This document shows, one piece after another, positions 11,721 through 22,107 of a DNA stretch of 64,000 bases. The stretch comes from Yponomeuta sedellus. Taxonomy: Eukaryota > Arthropoda > Insecta > Lepidoptera > Yponomeutidae. The stretch is from assembly GCA_934045075.1 (NCBI GenBank), contig OW203724.1, positions 15,801,143 through 15,865,142 on the forward strand, read 5' to 3'. Position numbers and translations under genes: made by a program. Each line of letters begins with the position of its first letter. The first letter of the stretch is position 1. The notes under the pieces are model-generated. The model saw nothing but the letters and a program-made list of their open reading frames with translations. It did no database searches and was not told where the DNA came from.

Positions 11721-12480
11721 TATTTAGAGGCTAAAAATTCCACCCATGCCGGTATTCGAACCCTCGACCTCTGGCTATCCGTGCCAGCGCTCTTTCCAAC
11801 TGAGCTAATGGGTGACTCGCCGGCGTCAGTGAAATTTCGAACCTCTTTACACTATTCTCTGTATTACGTACAGGCAGCGACATCTGGCTTAAGTAAATTG
11901 CATCACTTACAGCCCCGACTACCTACTTTGCAGTTAGGTTTTTACATCGGAATGATATCACTGTATCCACATGATTATACTATTTTTATTTTTAATGCAC
12001 TAACCCGTGCTAAGGACAATTTTAAAAAACCTATTTAGAGGCTAAAAATTCCACCCATGCCGGGATTCGAACCCGCAACCTCTGGCTATCCGTGCCAGCG
12101 CTCTTTCCAACTGAGCTAATGGGCGACTCACCGGCATCAGTGAAATTTCAATCCGATTCACACTATTCTCTGTATTACGTACAGGCATCGACATCTGGCT
12201 TAAATAAATTGCATCACTTACAGCCCCGACTACCTACTTTGCAGTTAGGTTTTTACATCGGAATGATATCACTGTACCCACATGATTATACTATTTTTAT
12301 TTTTAATGCACTAACCCGTGCTAAGGACAATTTTAAAAAACCTATTTAGAGGCTAAAAATTCCACCCATGCCGGGATTCGAACCCGCGACCTCTGGCTAT
12401 CCGTGCCAGCGCTCTTTCCAACTGAGCTAATGGGCGACTCACCGGCATCAGTTTAATTTCGAACCTCTTTACACAATTCT
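11721..12480 (-). repeat. Tandem array of a 311-bp SINE-like unit (family D)
   Basis: The unit starts at 11721, 12032 and 12343, an exact 311-bp period, with two full units and a partial third. Read on the minus strand each unit contains an A box (TAGCTCAGTTGG) and a B box (GGTTCGAATCC) about 40 nt apart, like a tRNA-derived promoter. Units 1 and 2 differ by few substitutions. The two 85-codon open frames at 11781 and 12092 are copies of each other caused by the tandem repeat and are not genes. Confidence 0.75.
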
Positions 12481-12512
12481 CTGTATTCGCTGCCTGTACG
12501 TAATATCCGCGC

Positions 12513-12640
12513 TGGCACGGATATCCAGAGGTCGCGGGTTTGAATCCCGGCATGGGAGGAATTGTTAGCCTCTAAATATGTTTTTTAAAATTGTCCTTAG
12601 CACGGGTTAGTGCATTCAAAATTAAAATATTATAATCTTG
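12513..12640 (+). mobile_element. Inverted partial family-D unit
   Basis: Directly after the tandem array the same unit continues in the opposite direction: GCGCTGGCACGGATA, B box GGTTTGAATCC, then AGCCTCTAAATA and GTCCTTAGCACGGGTTAGTG. The locus is therefore three units in one direction plus a truncated head-to-head unit. Confidence 0.65.
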
Positions 12641-13297
12641 ACTAGACTATTTTTACGTGCTAATTCCGTTTTATTCTGTTTTCTGTTACTATATTATAAA
12701 TAAAATATACAAGCACTTTAAATAAAGCAAAACTTTGAAGTCGTTCCAGTTTTATTACTTATTAAAAGATATACAACACTACAAAGATAAGAATATCTTT
12801 TCGATCAACTTTTAGCACGCAAACTTATACTCGTACTTTTATTTGACTTAGACTATGATATCCAATAACACAGAGAAAAACAATACGGCGGACGTTGATA
12901 TCATCAAGAAATATTATCTGTTCACGACATTTTAGTATCGGTAATGGTAACTTTAGCATAGTTCGTATAGTCCATAGTATCGTCCGTTTAGTATAGTCCG
13001 AAGTTCGTTGTATTGATTAGTAGGAACATCCATTGTCTTATGGAGATATTTTACGTATGTAGATATTTTATGTCCTTTGATTTAAGACAAATATTTCAAC
13101 GTTCTATACAAACTCTCGCCTGTATCACTGAAAGGTAAGCAGTGATCACTTGTCACGGACCAGACAAATTTCATCTTAGCCTGCTAATACGTCCTCCGTT
13201 TGCTTGCCTGAGACGTCTCTCTCCGGCCCTCTCACCCATATTCACTCGATAGATATCTTCACTCGAGAAGATATAATATTGATAACGTTTAAAAATT
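12641..13297. other. No gene seen
   Basis: AT-rich. Loose repeats of 'TATAGTCC' occur around 12966-13005. A fragment of repeat family F lies at about 13109-13160. Confidence 0.4.
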
Positions 13298-13435
13298 ATA
13301 TTCTTTTTAATGCACTAGCCCGTGCTAAGGACAATTTTAAAAACCTATTTTATCCGTGCCAAGATAGCCAGAGTTCGCGGGTTCGAATCCCGGCATGGGT
13401 GGAATTTTTAGCCTCTAAATAGGTTTTTAAAACGA
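13298..13435 (+). mobile_element. Family-D SINE, rearranged copy
   Basis: The tail sequence TAATGCACTAGCCCGTGC precedes a head fragment with GGTTCGAATCC and then AGCCTCTAAATAGG, so tail and head are joined in inverted order relative to the tandem units. Confidence 0.55.
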
Positions 13436-13858
13436 TTAGTAAATCTCGGTAACGTATGACATAGGGTTAAAGTCGGCCAACCCACGGCCTAACCGACTTG
13501 TTTGTTACTATTGAATAAATCCACCACAGCTTTGCAATACCATACAAAAGCCATAAAAGCTCTAACAAAACTCGACTATTCACGGCCGAAGGAAACTGTG
13601 AACAAAGGCGAGATTAAAAACAAAGCGTCGGCTAATTCAATACTTTCTGTCGCCGACCCGCACTTGTTATACGCAGGCACCTCGGGCTGTCGACGTCCTA
13701 TAAACCGCAAAACAGTAACTTCGTTAGCTGTAATAAAAAGTTAGTACCTACTCTTTGGCGGGGAGACGGCATTACCCGCTACATTATAAACAAGCGGCAA
13801 ACCCTGGCTGCGACATACCGCCCTCTTTATCACACCGCCCCCCCAGCGCCCCGGCCCC
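13436..13858. other. GC-richer non-repetitive stretch
   Basis: No repeat boundary was recognised. GC content rises, with C-rich runs at 13830-13860, just before the 45-bp motif. An 80-codon frame at 13502 shows no domain and starts at a non-ATG codon. Confidence 0.35.
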
Positions 13859-13903
13859 CGCATGCATAATTAAATCTGCTCGGTCAAATTAGCAATTTGG
13901 ACC
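13859..13903. promoter_or_regulatory. Candidate conserved non-coding element, copy 1
   Basis: CGCATGCATAATTAA, a 7-bp variable spacer, then CGGTCAAATTAGC-A-ATTTGGACC. The same arrangement with identical spacing occurs at 37243-37287 (38 of 45 positions identical; the differences lie in the spacer plus one A/T). TAATTA and ATTAG are homeodomain-type cores. A regulatory role is inferred; an old repeat is the alternative. Confidence 0.4.
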
Positions 13904-15436
13904 CCTACCCAACAGGACATAGTTCAGTTTTAAGCGCGTCTTGATTGTGCCCCAAACAAATGAATGAATTTGCTAGACCGCGCTCTCCATTAGAGTGTCT
14001 CGGTTAAAGAGCTCTGGTCTTAGTTTTTATCGCTGCGGTTTGCTCCTGCCGACTCCCAACGGCTGGGTGCATGTTGGCGTTTGTCTTGGGCCAACTATTT
14101 GCCGACTTTATTTATTTGGGTCCCGTGAGTAAGTTAATTTGCGAGTTTGAACGTCTTCATTATAATCCTATTCAAGAGATAGGTTTTTGCCGGTGCAGTA
14201 TTCTCTGTAAAAATATGCTCCGCAAAATTCACCTTGTTTAGGTTTAGATTAGGTAAAAATCAATAAAATGAGTATACCTTTGATAAATGCGGCAACTGAG
14301 CTAACCAAGCGTGAATGAGGGTACCACTCGCCTCGGCACCACTCGCCGAGTACCTCGTCCGAGTGTGAAGTGCTACCAGGGTCAATCAGTCTGTAAAAAA
14401 ATTTAATTCCTCCACGTTAATTTTTCGAGCGCAGAACTGTAATAGGGAAGACTATTATTATAAGCTGCAGGTTGCCATAAATTTTTCATTCAAATGACAT
14501 ATTAGTCAGTTAGACCTGATATTTCCACACTTAGCCTCATGGTCGGGGCATTGCACGTAGCAAAGCTGTGAGTTTATTCCAGCCAGCCTATCTCTTTCCA
14601 ACTCTGAAGTCACGGCGGGCCTCCTGAAGGGATCCCAGCTTCCCAAAGATGGCAATCCGTTGTTTTTCCACGCCTTTACAGTGAATGGTCACCTAGGCGG
14701 GTGTTTCCTGTTCTTTGAGGCATCCCCGGTAAAGCGGGCTGTCGTTTAGTCCCATGTTGTAGAAATGCCTATTCAGTGAGCCTGCCTGTAAGGATTGCCA
14801 CAGATTTGCGCAGATTATCTCTTCTCAGACGCAGCAGGCTATGTGAGAAACATTTCAATATTGTTGGTAAAGCCTTCCTGGTTTGTCTACATTTGGTTTC
14901 TGTTCTCCAGATTTCTTAAAGACCTATTTAAAAATAATCACTCACAAAATAATGCTATTGCAAAAAACTCGTATTTTTCATATAATTATCTATTTGAGTA
15001 CGTTGAAATCATAACAAAGCAGAATAAGCACACTTTGACTAAAGAACTCGAAGTCTGTAAATAAACCCTGGGGCGAACAAAAAACCGCATTCAAACAATA
15101 CCGGGGTCCGACCGCATCTTATTTGAAGCGTTTCCTATCTTTTGTATCAAACGTTTCATTTGAGAAGTAAGAATTCATTTAAACTTTGCATTTAATCTTC
15201 TTGGCTGCAAAGTTTTGCAAAGTGAGATAAAGTACCTAAAACACTGCGCCTCTCGACGTTATTAGAGATAAGTCATTGGTGTATTTTGTGCCGTACTTTG
15301 TGTCTTTGTGCGCGGTATACGATTATAGCGAAGCCCCGGTGCTCTGCAAGTTGGAGCTCTCTGGCCAGTGTTACCTGATACCAGGTAATTACCACAGGAA
15401 CACGGTTACGGTAATTTTAAAAGACTTATTTTAGAG
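13904..15436. other. No gene seen; one SINE scrap
   Basis: Mostly unassigned sequence. A diverged family-C fragment (minus) lies at about 14500-14575 ('CCTCATGGTCGGGGCATTG'). Confidence 0.4.
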
Positions 15437-15553
15437 TGAACACCTCAGCGCTTAAATTGCCAATCCGGTGGGTACGCCTAGTGATTAAGCCCATACTCTC
15501 TCTGACATATTGGTCTGTGCCCTGCAATGAGACATACTCGTATATAGGCTGTA
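15437..15553 (+). repeat. SINE family E fragment
   Basis: The block CCTCAGCGCTTAAATTGCCAATCC through 'CTGTGCCCTGCA' is shared with 16390-16745 and 19065-19170. Confidence 0.5.
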
Positions 15554-15769
15554 TTATTTCTTTTATATTTTTAGAATAAAATGTTTTTTTGTTTAAAAAA
15601 TATATTTTCTGATACTTTTGCAAAAGGAAAAAAAATCGTCACTTTATACGATTATGAAGTTGAAGACCAAACCTAGGCGTGTCAGCATTTTGTTGAGTGT
15701 GATAAACGGTAATTAGGGTCTGGTATTTGATTATTGGCAAACCGAAATCTCTACCTGATACCCCTCCGG

Positions 15770-16020
15770 GAAACAAGATAAGATAAGAATATTCTTTATT
15801 GTATGTGGCGAGCACATGTCAACTCTGCGCGCGCACTACAAACTCCAACATTCCTGCATCGCGCAATCAAAGTGTTTCAATGACATAGCATAAATATAAC
15901 GTCCGACTAACAATAGTTGGACCGGCCGTCCCCAGGCATACGATCAGCCTGGCGGGAAATTTCCTTTTATAGTGGAAGAGCACGACCACCCGCTCTTCCC
16001 TATATGTACACCAGAGCACA
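15770..16020 (-). mobile_element. LINE 3' end with AATAAAG and TTATCT tail (minus)
   Basis: On the minus strand the sequence ends ACAATAAAGAATATTCTTATCTTATCTTG, which has the form of a non-LTR polyadenylation signal plus short repeat tail. A similar tail lies at 54437-54482. No ORF2 coding is retained. Confidence 0.45.
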
Positions 16021-16389
16021 TATTATAAAATATGTAAAGATACAAAGCACAATTTGCGGTCTTATTGCTAAAAGCGTGAATTATTAACGTAGGTTATAAC
16101 ATGTTATTTTGAAGTTATCTACACGGTAGGTATAGTAATTTTCATCTGGTAACACTACCCAAGACCTTGCCGAGAGAAAATACGCAGAGTTATTACCCTT
16201 TATACTCCAATTTATATATTGCAAAGCCAATTATCTCTGCAGGTGGGTTTATTTAATAAAAGCTTGATTTTATTTAACCTCTGGCATTTGCAAAGGATGG
16301 CTATTCAAGGCGATGCAATTTGAAAGCGTGGCGGCCAACCAAGGACCAGGGGCCAGTAAATAAAGAGCTGTACATTTATTATTTAATAT
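16021..16389. other. No gene seen
   Basis: AT-rich, with nothing recognised. Confidence 0.5.
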
Positions 16390-16745
16390 AATGACCGGTT
16401 ATAGTAGCAATACCACTCGCTAACCGTGAAGGAAAACATCGTGAGGAAACCTGAGGCGTTCAAATTTCTCAGCGCTTGAAATTGCCAATCCACGTGGGGA
16501 TAAAGCCGTTAAGCCAGGTTTTCACGGTCTTAGTAGGTACGCTCGGACCGAGTGCGCCATCCGAGTAAACTAATGCATCTGATTGAACGGTTTTTCGTGA
16601 CAACACAAAAAAAGACAATCAGAAGCATCACTTTACTCGGATGGCGCACTCGGACTGAGCTTACTAAGACCGTGAAAACCTGGCTTTACTCTCTTTGAGA
16701 GAAGGCCTGTGCCCTGCAGTGGAATATATAGGCTGCAATATTATA
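16390..16745 (+). mobile_element. SINE family E, split by a MITE
   Basis: The SINE body runs from GTAGCAATACCACTCGCTAAC to AAGCCGTTA at 16511 and resumes at TTACTCTCTTTGAGAG (16686 on). Removing the 174-bp insert and one TTA gives a continuous body comparable with 15437-15553. Confidence 0.65.
16512..16685. mobile_element. PIF/Harbinger-type MITE, 174 bp
   Basis: Terminal inverted repeats of about 54-58 bp start AGCCAGGTTTTCACGGTC and differ by a small indel. TTA flanks both sides (16509-16511 and 16686-16688). A 3-bp TTA duplication is the hallmark of PIF/Harbinger transposition. No ORF is present, so it needs a transposase in trans. Confidence 0.8.
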
Positions 16746-16850
16746 TTATAATTATGTATGTCATTATCATGATCCGGTGAAGGGAAACATCTCGAGAAAA
16801 GAGGAAAAATTAGGGATCTGTACGTTCTGTATTTCTATTTTATTTTTGAC

Positions 16851-17087
16851 GACCTCGGTGGTGCAGCGGCTTGGCACGCTGACTGTAAAACCGAAGGTCT
16901 CGGGTTCGATCCCCGGCCGGGTCAAACTAGGAAACGATTTTTTCTAGTTTGTCTCGGGTCTTGGATGTTATCTATGTAAAGTATTAAATCTATCTTGTAT
17001 TAAGTTGTACAGGGTTATATTAAGCGTATAGGGCTAACGAGATTTGTGTAATAAGTCCATGAATATTTATTTATTTTTATTTATTTG
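16851..17087 (+). mobile_element. tRNA-derived SINE, family G (plus)
   Basis: A box GGTGGTGCAGCGG and B box GGGTTCGATCCCCGG are followed by GGTCAAACTAG, the shared body and a TTTATTTATTT tail. It is the counterpart of 7601-7848. Confidence 0.7.
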
Positions 17088-17150
17088 TTTTTGTCGACTT
17101 GTAAACATAAACATCATATGTGATAAATCGCAAATCATTGAGTAATAATC

Positions 17151-17257
17151 GATATCAACCCTAGTATGTCCCCACTGCTGGGACACGGGTCTCTTCCTGC
17201 AACGCAGAAAGGTTAGGTCATACTCCACCACGAAGGCCAAATCCGGGTTGGTAGAAT
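17151..17257 (-). mobile_element. 5S-derived SINE, 3' fragment (minus)
   Basis: Only the tail-proximal part is present, from GATATCAACCCTAGTATGTC to the GGTTGGTAG block. The 5S-like head is missing, which fits 5' truncation. Confidence 0.65.
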
Positions 17258-18590
17258 ATTAATCAAGCCTAACAAATTGTGGCAACTCGTAGAGAGAGAC
17301 TTATTGTCTACAATTTGAGATTCAAAAGGATTTTTTAACTATTAACTGAGAATTTAGAAAACCGTAAAATGGGCAACATAGTACCTACAAATGAAATGAC
17401 GCCCTAGATGATTTTTTTATGTACCCCAGTAAAATTTTAACGAAGTCTTTTGAAACCATTAACGTAGACAAAAATATGCCTCTCTCCCCACGATACATGA
17501 AATATATTATTCGCCACTCATGAGCCTTCTTCTTCTTCCTTTGCCTCTCCACTCCTCCAATGGAGGTTGGCTGTCGGCTCCGCATATTCTTCTTTGTTTC
17601 TTGCCAAGCCAAATCCATCAGGATGGACGGATGTAGCCAGCGTCGTCCATCCATCCTTTCTGAGCCACGGATTTCTTCTCCTCCCAACACTTAATCTCCT
17701 TCCCTCCTCCTTACCTCACTCCTGAATCACTTCTTCCCTCAATCGTGCCCATCATTATAACATGAAGAACTCGGTCGACAGGTAGCGACTTTTTCAAGTT
17801 AAAGTCGTGTCATGAGTCAAGCTTGTGTCAACAACTTGCCTTTTAATTCGCACTGTCGTAAAAAGAATACATACAACAACAATAACTTCTATATTACACA
17901 GGTAAAAAAAACTCGTACCTCGCATGAAGTCGCAACACTCATAATAAAAACGTTAGCTAGATACGAGTTCGTCGGCAATAGGTACGTTTAGGTAACGATC
18001 TTAATCTTTAAATAAGTATCTACATACTTATTTTAAGTGGGCTTTTTAATTGATTGTTAGTGTTTGATTAATAGAAGTTTTTTTTTCAAAACAACCGGGT
18101 TCGATTCCCGAACGGAGTACAGATGTTTTTTAAAATGTATGAATGCAGTTTTTCTTGTTATTAAAATCGATGACATGGTTCCTCAGAACAGATCTTCGTA
18201 TGTCTTATAGTTTCAGACTTTCCCATACTGACCGATTTTAATGAGACACCCTGTATATGTATTGTATAAGCTACATACACCTTTGTGCACAGCCACACCC
18301 GTTTAATGCCATATTTTCTGTATTGTGCGCTTTCACGAGACGCTCAAGACGAGTTTTAGAGGGCTCGCTTTAAAACAGCTAACTCTGTCGGTCGACGTCG
18401 ATTGTCAAAGACAACAATCCCCGACATGCCTGCAGACTACAGCGATAGCTCGCATACAAAGTGCACATAATGGCAGGCGGTGGGACGCGGCCGCAGCCTT
18501 ATCTGCGGGGCGCACGCGCCAATCTGCGCAGCTGACGATCTGGGCTAGACACGATAGCGGGTAATGGACGGGCGGCGACGAAAATGGGAC
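17258..18590. other. No certain gene; GC-rich non-repetitive end
   Basis: A 101-codon minus-strand frame at 17385-17690 is basic and low in complexity, with no recognised domain. A tRNA-like B-box scrap (GGGTTCGATTCCC) lies at about 18097-18109. From about 18300 the sequence becomes GC-richer without recognisable repeats. Confidence 0.35.
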
Positions 18591-18596
18591 GGCCTG

Positions 18597-18604
18597 TATA
18601 AAAG
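18597..18604 (+). promoter_or_regulatory. Possible TATA box
   Basis: TATAAAAG at the end of a GC-rich, non-repetitive, CpG-containing stretch (18320-18590). No downstream ORF follows because the giant palindrome begins at 18689. Position and context are only suggestive. Confidence 0.2.
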
Positions 18605-18688
18605 AAACGCGAAAAGAAAAAAATCCGCGCCGCAATGTCATAGTGGCTAGAAATGGCTAGGGTACTTTCGCTAGGTTATCAATCTCGC

Positions 18689-19060
18689 GCGAATTAAGTC
18701 AGCATAACAGTCATTAACAGACAATAAAATGTACAGTCTGTTAGCTTTTAGAATATACCTCGGGCTCTAGAGTAGGCTTCGGTTTTCGCCCAAAGCACAC
18801 GAGTGTAATACTACTTCCTGCTCTGTATAAAACATATTAAATGTCATATTAGTTCCGATATTTCTTTTACACAAATATACATATTTACATAAAATACTCC
18901 TGGACTAATTATTGGCCTACCTTAGAGTTTAAGTTTCGATGGCTCCTACCTAAATTCGATTGCTAGATTGAACAAAAACTATTGTTGCAGTTTTAAACCT
19001 GATACATTTAAAGACTATGGAATAAAATTATGAATGTGCCTGGTTCAAACCTGCATAAAA
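18689..19060 (+). repeat. Giant palindrome, left arm (372 bp)
   Basis: It is the reverse complement of 19302-19673. By eye I find two mismatches: one in TTAGCTTTTAG and one in the TTTC(T/A)TTACAC region. The arm contains half of the 'CAGTCTGTTAGC' MITE family (complete copy at 30325-30549) and extends about 60 bp further outwards. Confidence 0.9.
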
Positions 19061-19301
19061 GGAATCTACCTCAGGGCTTTAAATCGCTAATCCACGGTGG
19101 ACACAAGTGGTAAATAAACCGTTACTCTCTCTTTCTGAGTGAAGGCCTGTGCCCTGCTGTGAGACATACAGTCTGTTAGCTTCAAGAATATACCTCGGCT
19201 ACTATAAGTTATATACACTTCTGGACACATCTATTGGCCCACCTTGCATTTTCAGTTTCGTTTAGTCCTAGCTAAAATTTATATTATGTAGAGCAAAAAG
19301 T
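19061..19301. repeat. Palindrome spacer with SINE-E scrap and third MITE half
   Basis: The 241-bp loop has a SINE family E fragment (about 19065-19170) and a diverged direct copy of the arm start (CAGTCTGTTAGCTTCAAGAA at about 19170). Confidence 0.6.
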
Positions 19302-19673
19302 TTTTATGCAGGTTTGAACCAGGCACATTCATAATTTTATTCCATAGTCTTTAAATGTATCAGGTTTAAAACTGCAACAATAGTTTTTGTTCAATCTAGC
19401 AATCGAATTTAGGTAGGAGCCATCGAAACTTAAACTCTAAGGTAGGCCAATAATTAGTCCAGGAGTATTTTATGTAAATATGTATATTTGTGTAATAGAA
19501 ATATCGGAACTAATATGACATTTAATATGTTTTATACAGAGCAGGAAGTAGTATTACACTCGTGTGCTTTGGGCGAAAACCGAAGCCTACTCTAGAGCCC
19601 GAGGTATATTCTAAAAGTTAACAGACTGTACATTTTATTGTCTGTTAATGACTGTTATGCTGACTTAATTCGC
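19302..19673 (-). repeat. Giant palindrome, right arm (372 bp)
   Basis: It is the inverted duplicate of 18689-19060 and of equal length. A transcript would fold into a hairpin with a stem of roughly 370 bp. Confidence 0.9.
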
Positions 19674-19730
19674 ATCGCAGGAAGGTTAGGCGGTACTCCA
19701 CCACGGGGCCAAGCCCGTTGAAAACCTCAA
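19674..19730 (-). mobile_element. 5S-derived SINE fragment (minus)
   Basis: ATCGCAGGAAGGTTAGGCGG and TACTCCACCACGG match the SINE body. It abuts the palindrome end directly. Confidence 0.5.
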
Positions 19731-19764
19731 ACACTCAGGTTTTCTCTAGATGTTTACTATTACA

Positions 19765-19910
19765 GTGTAATTTTATATTCTTTTTAATGCACTAACCCGT
19801 GCTACGGACCATTTTAAAAACCTATTTAGAGGCTAAAAATTCCACCCATGCCGGGACTCGAACCCGCGACCTCTGGCTAACCGTGCCAGCGCTCTCCCAA
19901 CTGAGGTAGT
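19765..19910 (-). mobile_element. Family-D SINE (minus)
   Basis: It carries the TAATGCACTAACCCGTGC tail, AACCTATTTAGAGGC and a tRNA-like head with B box; the copy is truncated in the head. Confidence 0.6.
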
Positions 19911-20206
19911 GTAATTTTAATTACATTATTTGACATTAAGACTAAACATCAAGTATCAGATATCATTAATTTCGCAGAAAATAATTGTACATTCTCTTCA
20001 ATAGAAACTTAAGACGGCAATGTAATAAATAATGATTACCTAGTAACAGTACACAAAGAACTAGAGAGACGACCTGATTAAACCCTACCTAGATAGGTAA
20101 TTAATCTGTTCTCAGAATAATTATCCTTAACACACATTAATTGCTAATCTAGTACGGATTCAATCAGCTCGGTTATAATCTATTAAAATCGGTTTAATGA
20201 TTTCAT

Positions 20207-20455
20207 TCACCACACAGGTACTTTTATACCACACGCTAACCGTAAAGGAAAACATCGTGAGGAAACCCGCTCGGTTGGCCAGGCACGTATTGACTTGTCA
20301 TTCCTGTAAGCTAGGCCGACTAAGCTGTCAGGATTGTATGTAAAGGTGTGGGCAAGCCTACTCCTTCTAAAAAACGGTGCCCAGGACACTGCAGCGTCCG
20401 AGTGGTCCGTTCATCCTTCGGCCACTGGACACTCCATAAACCATGTCATAATGTA
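20207..20455 (+). repeat. Interspersed repeat shared with 3940-4190
   Basis: It contains 'GGAAAACATCGTGAGGAAACC', 'CACGTATTGACTTGTC', 'AGCTGTCAGGATTG' and 'GTCCGAGTGGTCC'. It is non-coding. Confidence 0.5.
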
Positions 20456-20511
20456 GATGCAACGGCAAAGGTTTTTTTTATGATTTCACTTTTAGCAAGC
20501 ACCTAATAACT

Positions 20512-20661
20512 TCTTGATAACTTCTGACATAACGCCCGCCACTGACTTCCAATCCCCTACCAGACCGGACTTGGCCCCCGTGGTGGAGATGGCCTAACCT
20601 TCCTGCGATGTAGTAAGAGACCAGTGCCCCAGCAGTGGGGACATAGAAGGGTTGATATCGA
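20512..20661 (+). mobile_element. 5S-derived SINE, 3' fragment
   Basis: Only the body from TTGATAACTTCTGACA to the 'GGGTTGATATCG' tail is kept. Confidence 0.65.
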
Positions 20662-21059
20662 AGTACCTACTAGAGCAAGTGTTTACCACACGGAGACAGC
20701 ACCTTGTCACAGAAGTAACTATGACTACATTAGGTACTTCTGGTAGTAGAAAAAGAAATTACCACGTTAATTAATCTTTTAACATGCCCTATCCTATTAT
20801 ATAAATTCTCAGTGTAATTTGTTGTTCCTGTGCTAATTTGTAAAGTAAAATCTAGCCTCAGGGCTAAACCCGGATCCTCCATATCAGGAACTTGATCCTG
20901 ACCTATCAAGACTTGAGGCTTCGGTGAAACTAAGAAATCGACTTCAATACCCCATCTTCTTATTAGTAACCTCAGAAATAATTTTTAGTCAGATTTATTT
21001 ATTTTATTATAGAGTATTTATGTTTTTATCTTGTAAAAAAAATCACAGTGCGAAGTACC

Positions 21060-21250
21060 ATTATTTTTCTTCTCCTTCTTCTTCTACAGCCTTATATTAG
21101 TCCACTGCTGGATATAGCCCACCCCTAATGAGTGCCACAGCGCCCTGTTTTCAGCTTGCTGCATCCAGCATTTGCCGGTAGTTTATCGCAGATCGTCATC
21201 CCACCTGGTCGGAGAGCGTCTTACACTAAATTTTCCGAGCCGTGGTCTCC
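21060..21250 (-). pseudogene. RTE-type LINE ORF2 C-terminal fragment (minus)
   Basis: The minus strand encodes, with one stop, TRWDDDLR...QQAENRALWHSLGVGYIQQWTN, the conserved tail of RTE ORF2 proteins. It is followed by a GAAGAAGAAGG 3' repeat. About 50 codons remain. Confidence 0.6.
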
Positions 21251-21387
21251 ATTATTTTTATGATTGTTAAAATTAACAAATTTATGTCTTCCTGCTTCAT
21301 TACTTTCTTATATTTCCTAGCGTTCAAATTGGTCCCGAAAACAAATGGATGACGCAAAGCTTTCAGAAATAGTCAAAACACAAACGT

Positions 21388-21486
21388 CAATTGTGCTCAA
21401 TTGGTAGAGCGCTGGCACGGATAGCCAGAGGTTGCGGGTTCGAATCCCGGCATGGGTGAAATTTTTATCCTCTAAATAGGTTTTTA
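21388..21486 (+). mobile_element. Family-D SINE head
   Basis: A box CTCAATTGGTAGAGCGC and B box GGGTTCGAATCCC are followed by the AGGTTTTTA end. The head is only about 75 nt long and looks tRNA-like, but its SINE tail shows it is a retroposon. Confidence 0.6.
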
Positions 21487-22107
21487 CAAACGTCAAAATT
21501 TATATTATAGATATTTCGCCATCTCGTGAACCCTTGTTCTCGTAATATTTCAATTATTTGCTTACAACATTTCAACTGCACCTGAGTGTACTTATAAAAA
21601 TCAAAGATCAGGCAGGCGATCCTCCGGAGTTTGGAAAATAACACGAAAGGAGGCATTAGAGGCAAAGTGGGGGCTTAGTTAAATGTATTGCTTCATGTAT
21701 TCGAGGAGTTTTGTCCTGAATTTATTATGTCTTCAAAGTTTTAATGGCGATACTTTAACTGTGATTTACTCTGCCCCAACTTTATATTGGTCCGTAATTA
21801 CTTTTGTCCAAAAGAACGCCGCGACAAAAGAGCTCATTAAATTAAAAACATCGTGTTTGAATTGATAACCAGCCTTTAATTAGTACTTGTGAATTGTTAA
21901 TTAAGTTAGTTTCGGAGTTGAAATTTAGCTTAAGGATTTATTTTACTGGAACCAGCCCTAATGTTATTTACATCCAGAATTAACATGAAATTATGCCTTC
22001 AAATGGTTTCTAAAGGAGGCCTAGGCAGTGGGACCGGCAGCCGTAGGCCAATGATGATACTGAATATTAATTGATTTATTAAGGAGCATCAAAAGAGCAC
22101 CTAAGCA
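21487..22107. other. No gene seen
   Basis: A short LINE-like 3' scrap (GGAGGCCTAGGCAGTGGGAC) lies at about 22016-22035. Otherwise unassigned. Confidence 0.4.

Noticed and set aside
11781..12349. Pair of near-identical 85-codon frames suggesting a duplicated gene
   Set aside because: They lie in the 311-bp SINE-like tandem unit, include the tRNA-like head, and begin at non-ATG or SINE-internal codons.
17385..17690. 101-codon minus-strand frame as a host exon
   Set aside because: Biased Arg/Lys composition, no domain, no splice context; likely a repeat-derived chance frame.
21388..21465. Possible tRNA gene on the plus strand
   Set aside because: The head is followed by the family-D SINE end and matches several SINE copies; no clean acceptor stem.
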